7,250 bases of DNA. Source: an uncultured Intrasporangium sp. GTDB lineage: Bacteria; Actinomycetota; Actinomycetes; Actinomycetales; Dermatophilaceae. Position 1 is the stretch's first letter; each line of letters begins with the position of its first letter. The translations under genes and the position numbers were made by a program. Of this stretch, positions 6,497 to 7,250 are shown one piece after another. Under the pieces are notes generated by a model. The model did not search any database, was not told the origin of the DNA, and saw nothing but the letters and a program-made list of their open reading frames with translations. The stretch is from NCBI GenBank assembly GCA_937873285.1, contig CALMNV010000295.1, positions 1 through 7,250 on the forward strand, in the 5' to 3' direction.

Positions 6497-6829
6497 TGAC
6501 CCCGGTTCTTGGACACGCTGAATCCAGCATCTGCTGGGGAAGCGAGATGATCCGAGACCATGGCCCGCAAGAACTACTCCGATGAGTTTCGTCGGCAGGC
6601 CGTCGACTTGTACGAGTCCACCCCGGGCGCGACGCTGAAAGGCATCGCTGCTGACCTGGGGGTCGTGCGGGGCACCCTGAAGCACTGGGTGGACCAGTAC
6701 GGCACCGGCAAGAAGACGGCGGCAGACGGAACCACGACCACCCGCCCGATCAGCTCGAGCGGTGGCTCGCAGCCGCCGTCCGGACCGGAGGCTCCGGAGG
6801 CGAAGATCGCCCGGCTCGAGGCCCGGGTG
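6497..6829 (+). mobile_element. IS3-family insertion sequence, left-end remnant
   Basis: The probable left terminal repeat begins TGACCCCGGTTCTTGGACAC, with the 5'-TG expected for IS3-family ends, about 63 bp ahead of an orfA start. The remnant comprises this end and about the first 90 codons of orfA. The rest of orfA, the whole orfB with its DDE integrase domain, and the right terminal repeat are absent. Codon use in the early orfA (TTT, CGT, GAT, TTG) is less G/C-ended than in the neighbours, which fits mobile DNA. The exact left boundary is inferred from loss of native-looking protein sequence and the TG end, since no second copy or target duplication is available here. Confidence 0.65.
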
Positions 6830-6952
6830 TGCCTCGAGGAGCTCGTGGCCCGGGTGGCCGACTACGACATCGACGTCGACGGCATCCGCCGCGTCCACAG
6901 CGTCAACGTGCGCGGCTTCGCGTCGCTCCCCACCACGGTGGTGCCCCGATGA
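6560..6952 (+). CDS. Chimeric ORF: IS3 transposase OrfA N-terminus fused to cytochrome P450 C-terminus
   Basis: This 130-codon frame starts MARKNYSDEFRRQAVDLY and continues with LKGIAADLGVVRGTLKHWV, the helix-turn-helix DNA-binding region of IS3-family OrfA proteins (residues 1-50). A Ser/Pro/Gly-rich linker and EAKIARLEARV, the start of the OrfA leucine-zipper coiled coil, reach about residue 90. Instead of continuing the coiled coil, residues 91-130 read as the very end of a bacterial cytochrome P450: CLEELVARV, then SVNVRGFASLP near the C-terminus. Both families carry an ARLEARV-like segment at this place, so the switch occurs within shared sequence and stays in frame. The product could bind DNA at most; it has no integrase domain, no haem-binding cysteine and no P450 fold. 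It is best regarded as a recombination scar, though it remains an intact ORF. Confidence 0.75.
   Translation: MARKNYSDEFRRQAVDLYESTPGATLKGIAADLGVVRGTLKHWVDQYGTGKKTAADGTTTTRPISSSGGSQPPSGPEAPEAKIARLEARVCLEELVARVADYDIDVDGIRRVHSVNVRGFASLPTTVVPR
6809..6952 (+). pseudogene. Cytochrome P450, C-terminal remnant
   Basis: The encoded ARLEARVCLEELVARV corresponds to the helix just after the haem-ligand loop in P450s (consensus G-x-H-x-C-x-G-x-x-LAR-x-E). It is followed by a D-Y-x-x-D turn and SVNVRGFASLPTTV, the typical C-terminal strand pair of bacterial CYPs. About 350 upstream codons, including the haem cysteine and the I-helix, are missing, so no oxygenase activity is possible. An SDR gene shortly downstream makes a former P450-SDR oxidation cluster plausible. 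The 5' boundary within the shared ARLEARV region is arbitrary. Confidence 0.7.
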
Positions 6953-7014
6953 CCGCCCCGAGGCGAGGCAACAGGACGGAACCCATCGCCTCGGGTCGGT
7001 GGGAGCGGTCGTGA
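6949..7014 (+). CDS. Possible 21-residue mini-ORF between the P450 remnant and the SDR gene
   Basis: An ATG overlaps the P450-remnant stop as ATGA, and its own TGA overlaps the SDR start as GTGA. The basic 21-residue peptide MTAPRRGNRTEPIASGRWER(S) matches nothing I recognise. The double overlap is what a coupled leader peptide would look like, but in 70% GC DNA it could easily be chance. It has no good ribosome binding site of its own. Confidence 0.2.
   Translation: MTAPRRGNRTEPIASGRWERS
6957..6995 (+). promoter_or_regulatory. 10-bp-stem hairpin just upstream of the SDR gene
   Basis: CCCGAGGCGA (6957-6966) and TCGCCTCGGG (6986-6995) are perfect reverse complements separated by 19 nt. The structure ends 15 bp before the SDR GTG and just before its GGGAG ribosome binding site. 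No T-tract follows, so it is not a standard terminator. It could be a terminator-like structure behind the P450 gene, a regulator site or a translation-modulating hairpin. Confidence 0.45.
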
Positions 7015-7250
7015 CGTTCCCCGCGCATCCGCAGCGGCGGGCCGCGGTGGTCACGGGCGCGTCGTCGGGCTTCGGGCAGGCCATCGCCGAGCGACTGGCC
7101 GCCGACGGGTGCCCGGTGGTGCTCGGCGCGCGCCGCCTGGAGCGCCTGGAGGAGATGGCCGACAAGATCCGCGCCGACGGGGGCGAGGCGCTCGCCCTCC
7201 CCCTCGACCTCGCCGACCCTGCGTCGATCGACGCCTTCGCTGTCGCCGCC
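7011..7250 (+). CDS. Short-chain dehydrogenase/reductase (SDR), N-terminal part (runs off window)
   Basis: The 80 in-frame codons from GTG 7011 to the window edge give the first Rossmann half of an SDR. AAVVTGASSGFGQAIAERLA carries the TGxxxGxG cofactor motif (TGASSGFG, residues 15-22). VVLGARRLERLEEMADKI provides Arg residues (41-42) after the second strand, suggesting NADP(H) preference, and LPLDLADPASI carries the Asp that contacts the adenine ring. The catalytic Ser-Tyr-Lys lies beyond the edge, so substrate and class remain open. GGGAG (7001-7005) lies 5 bp before the GTG. Proximity to a P450 tail hints that both once served one oxidation pathway. Confidence 0.9.
   Translation, partial: MTFPAHPQRRAAVVTGASSGFGQAIAERLAADGCPVVLGARRLERLEEMADKIRADGGEALALPLDLADPASIDAFAVAA

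Noticed and set aside
4990..6570. 526-codon open frame on the minus strand over the epimerase gene
   Set aside because: It is antisense to a complete epimerase with all catalytic motifs. The composition (many Asp, Gly, His, Arg, Val) is the usual mirror of a GC-rich gene, with no family resemblance.
1..7250. A new defence or mobile-island system
   Set aside because: No nuclease, methylase, integrase, toxin-antitoxin, reverse transcriptase or phage-like gene is visible; the only mobile sequence is the truncated IS3 end.

Overview
The window is very GC-rich (about 70% by eye). It has short gaps, many GTG starts, ATGA-type overlaps and almost exclusively G/C-ending codons. All convincing genes are on the + strand. 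This fits a high-GC actinobacterial chromosome. The gene content and TANNNT-like -10 boxes would suit a member of the Micrococcales/Intrasporangiaceae or a relative, but that placement is inference.

Left part (1-2956): the 3' end of a GNAT acetyltransferase is followed 10 bp later by a zeta-crystallin-type quinone oxidoreductase. After a 120-bp gap with a possible -10 box comes a YtcJ-like metal-dependent amidohydrolase. These look like ordinary metabolic genes. A 305-bp gap (2957-3261) follows. It holds two direct copies of a 30-bp repeat, a degenerate inverted copy, and an inverted repeat abutting a TAGACT -10 candidate.

Central part (3262-6267): a tight operon encodes an ABC-2 polysaccharide/teichoic-acid-type exporter, consisting of a TagG/Wzm-like permease and a TagH/Wzt-like ATPase, plus a non-hydrolysing UDP-GlcNAc 2-epimerase. 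The reading frames overlap by 8 and 4 bp. The likely joint role is supplying UDP-ManNAc and exporting an undecaprenyl-linked cell-surface glycopolymer. A fourth gene (GTG at 6313, strong ribosome binding site) starts as a membrane-anchored or secreted protein.

Right part (6497-7250): the fourth gene is cut after about 61 codons by what looks like the left end of an IS3-family insertion sequence. The IS transposase orfA is itself cut and continues in frame into the last ~40 codons of a cytochrome P450. The changeover lies in a segment (ARLEARV) that both families naturally carry, so this looks like a recombination/deletion scar or an assembly chimera. A possible 21-codon mini-ORF and a 10-bp-stem hairpin separate the P450 tail from an SDR oxidoreductase that runs off the window end.

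I see no CRISPR array, tRNA, rRNA or defence system. The most interesting items are the IS3/P450 chimera, the repeat cluster at 2978-3066, and an apparent preference for the hexamer GCATAC/GTATGC carried by otherwise rare codons.
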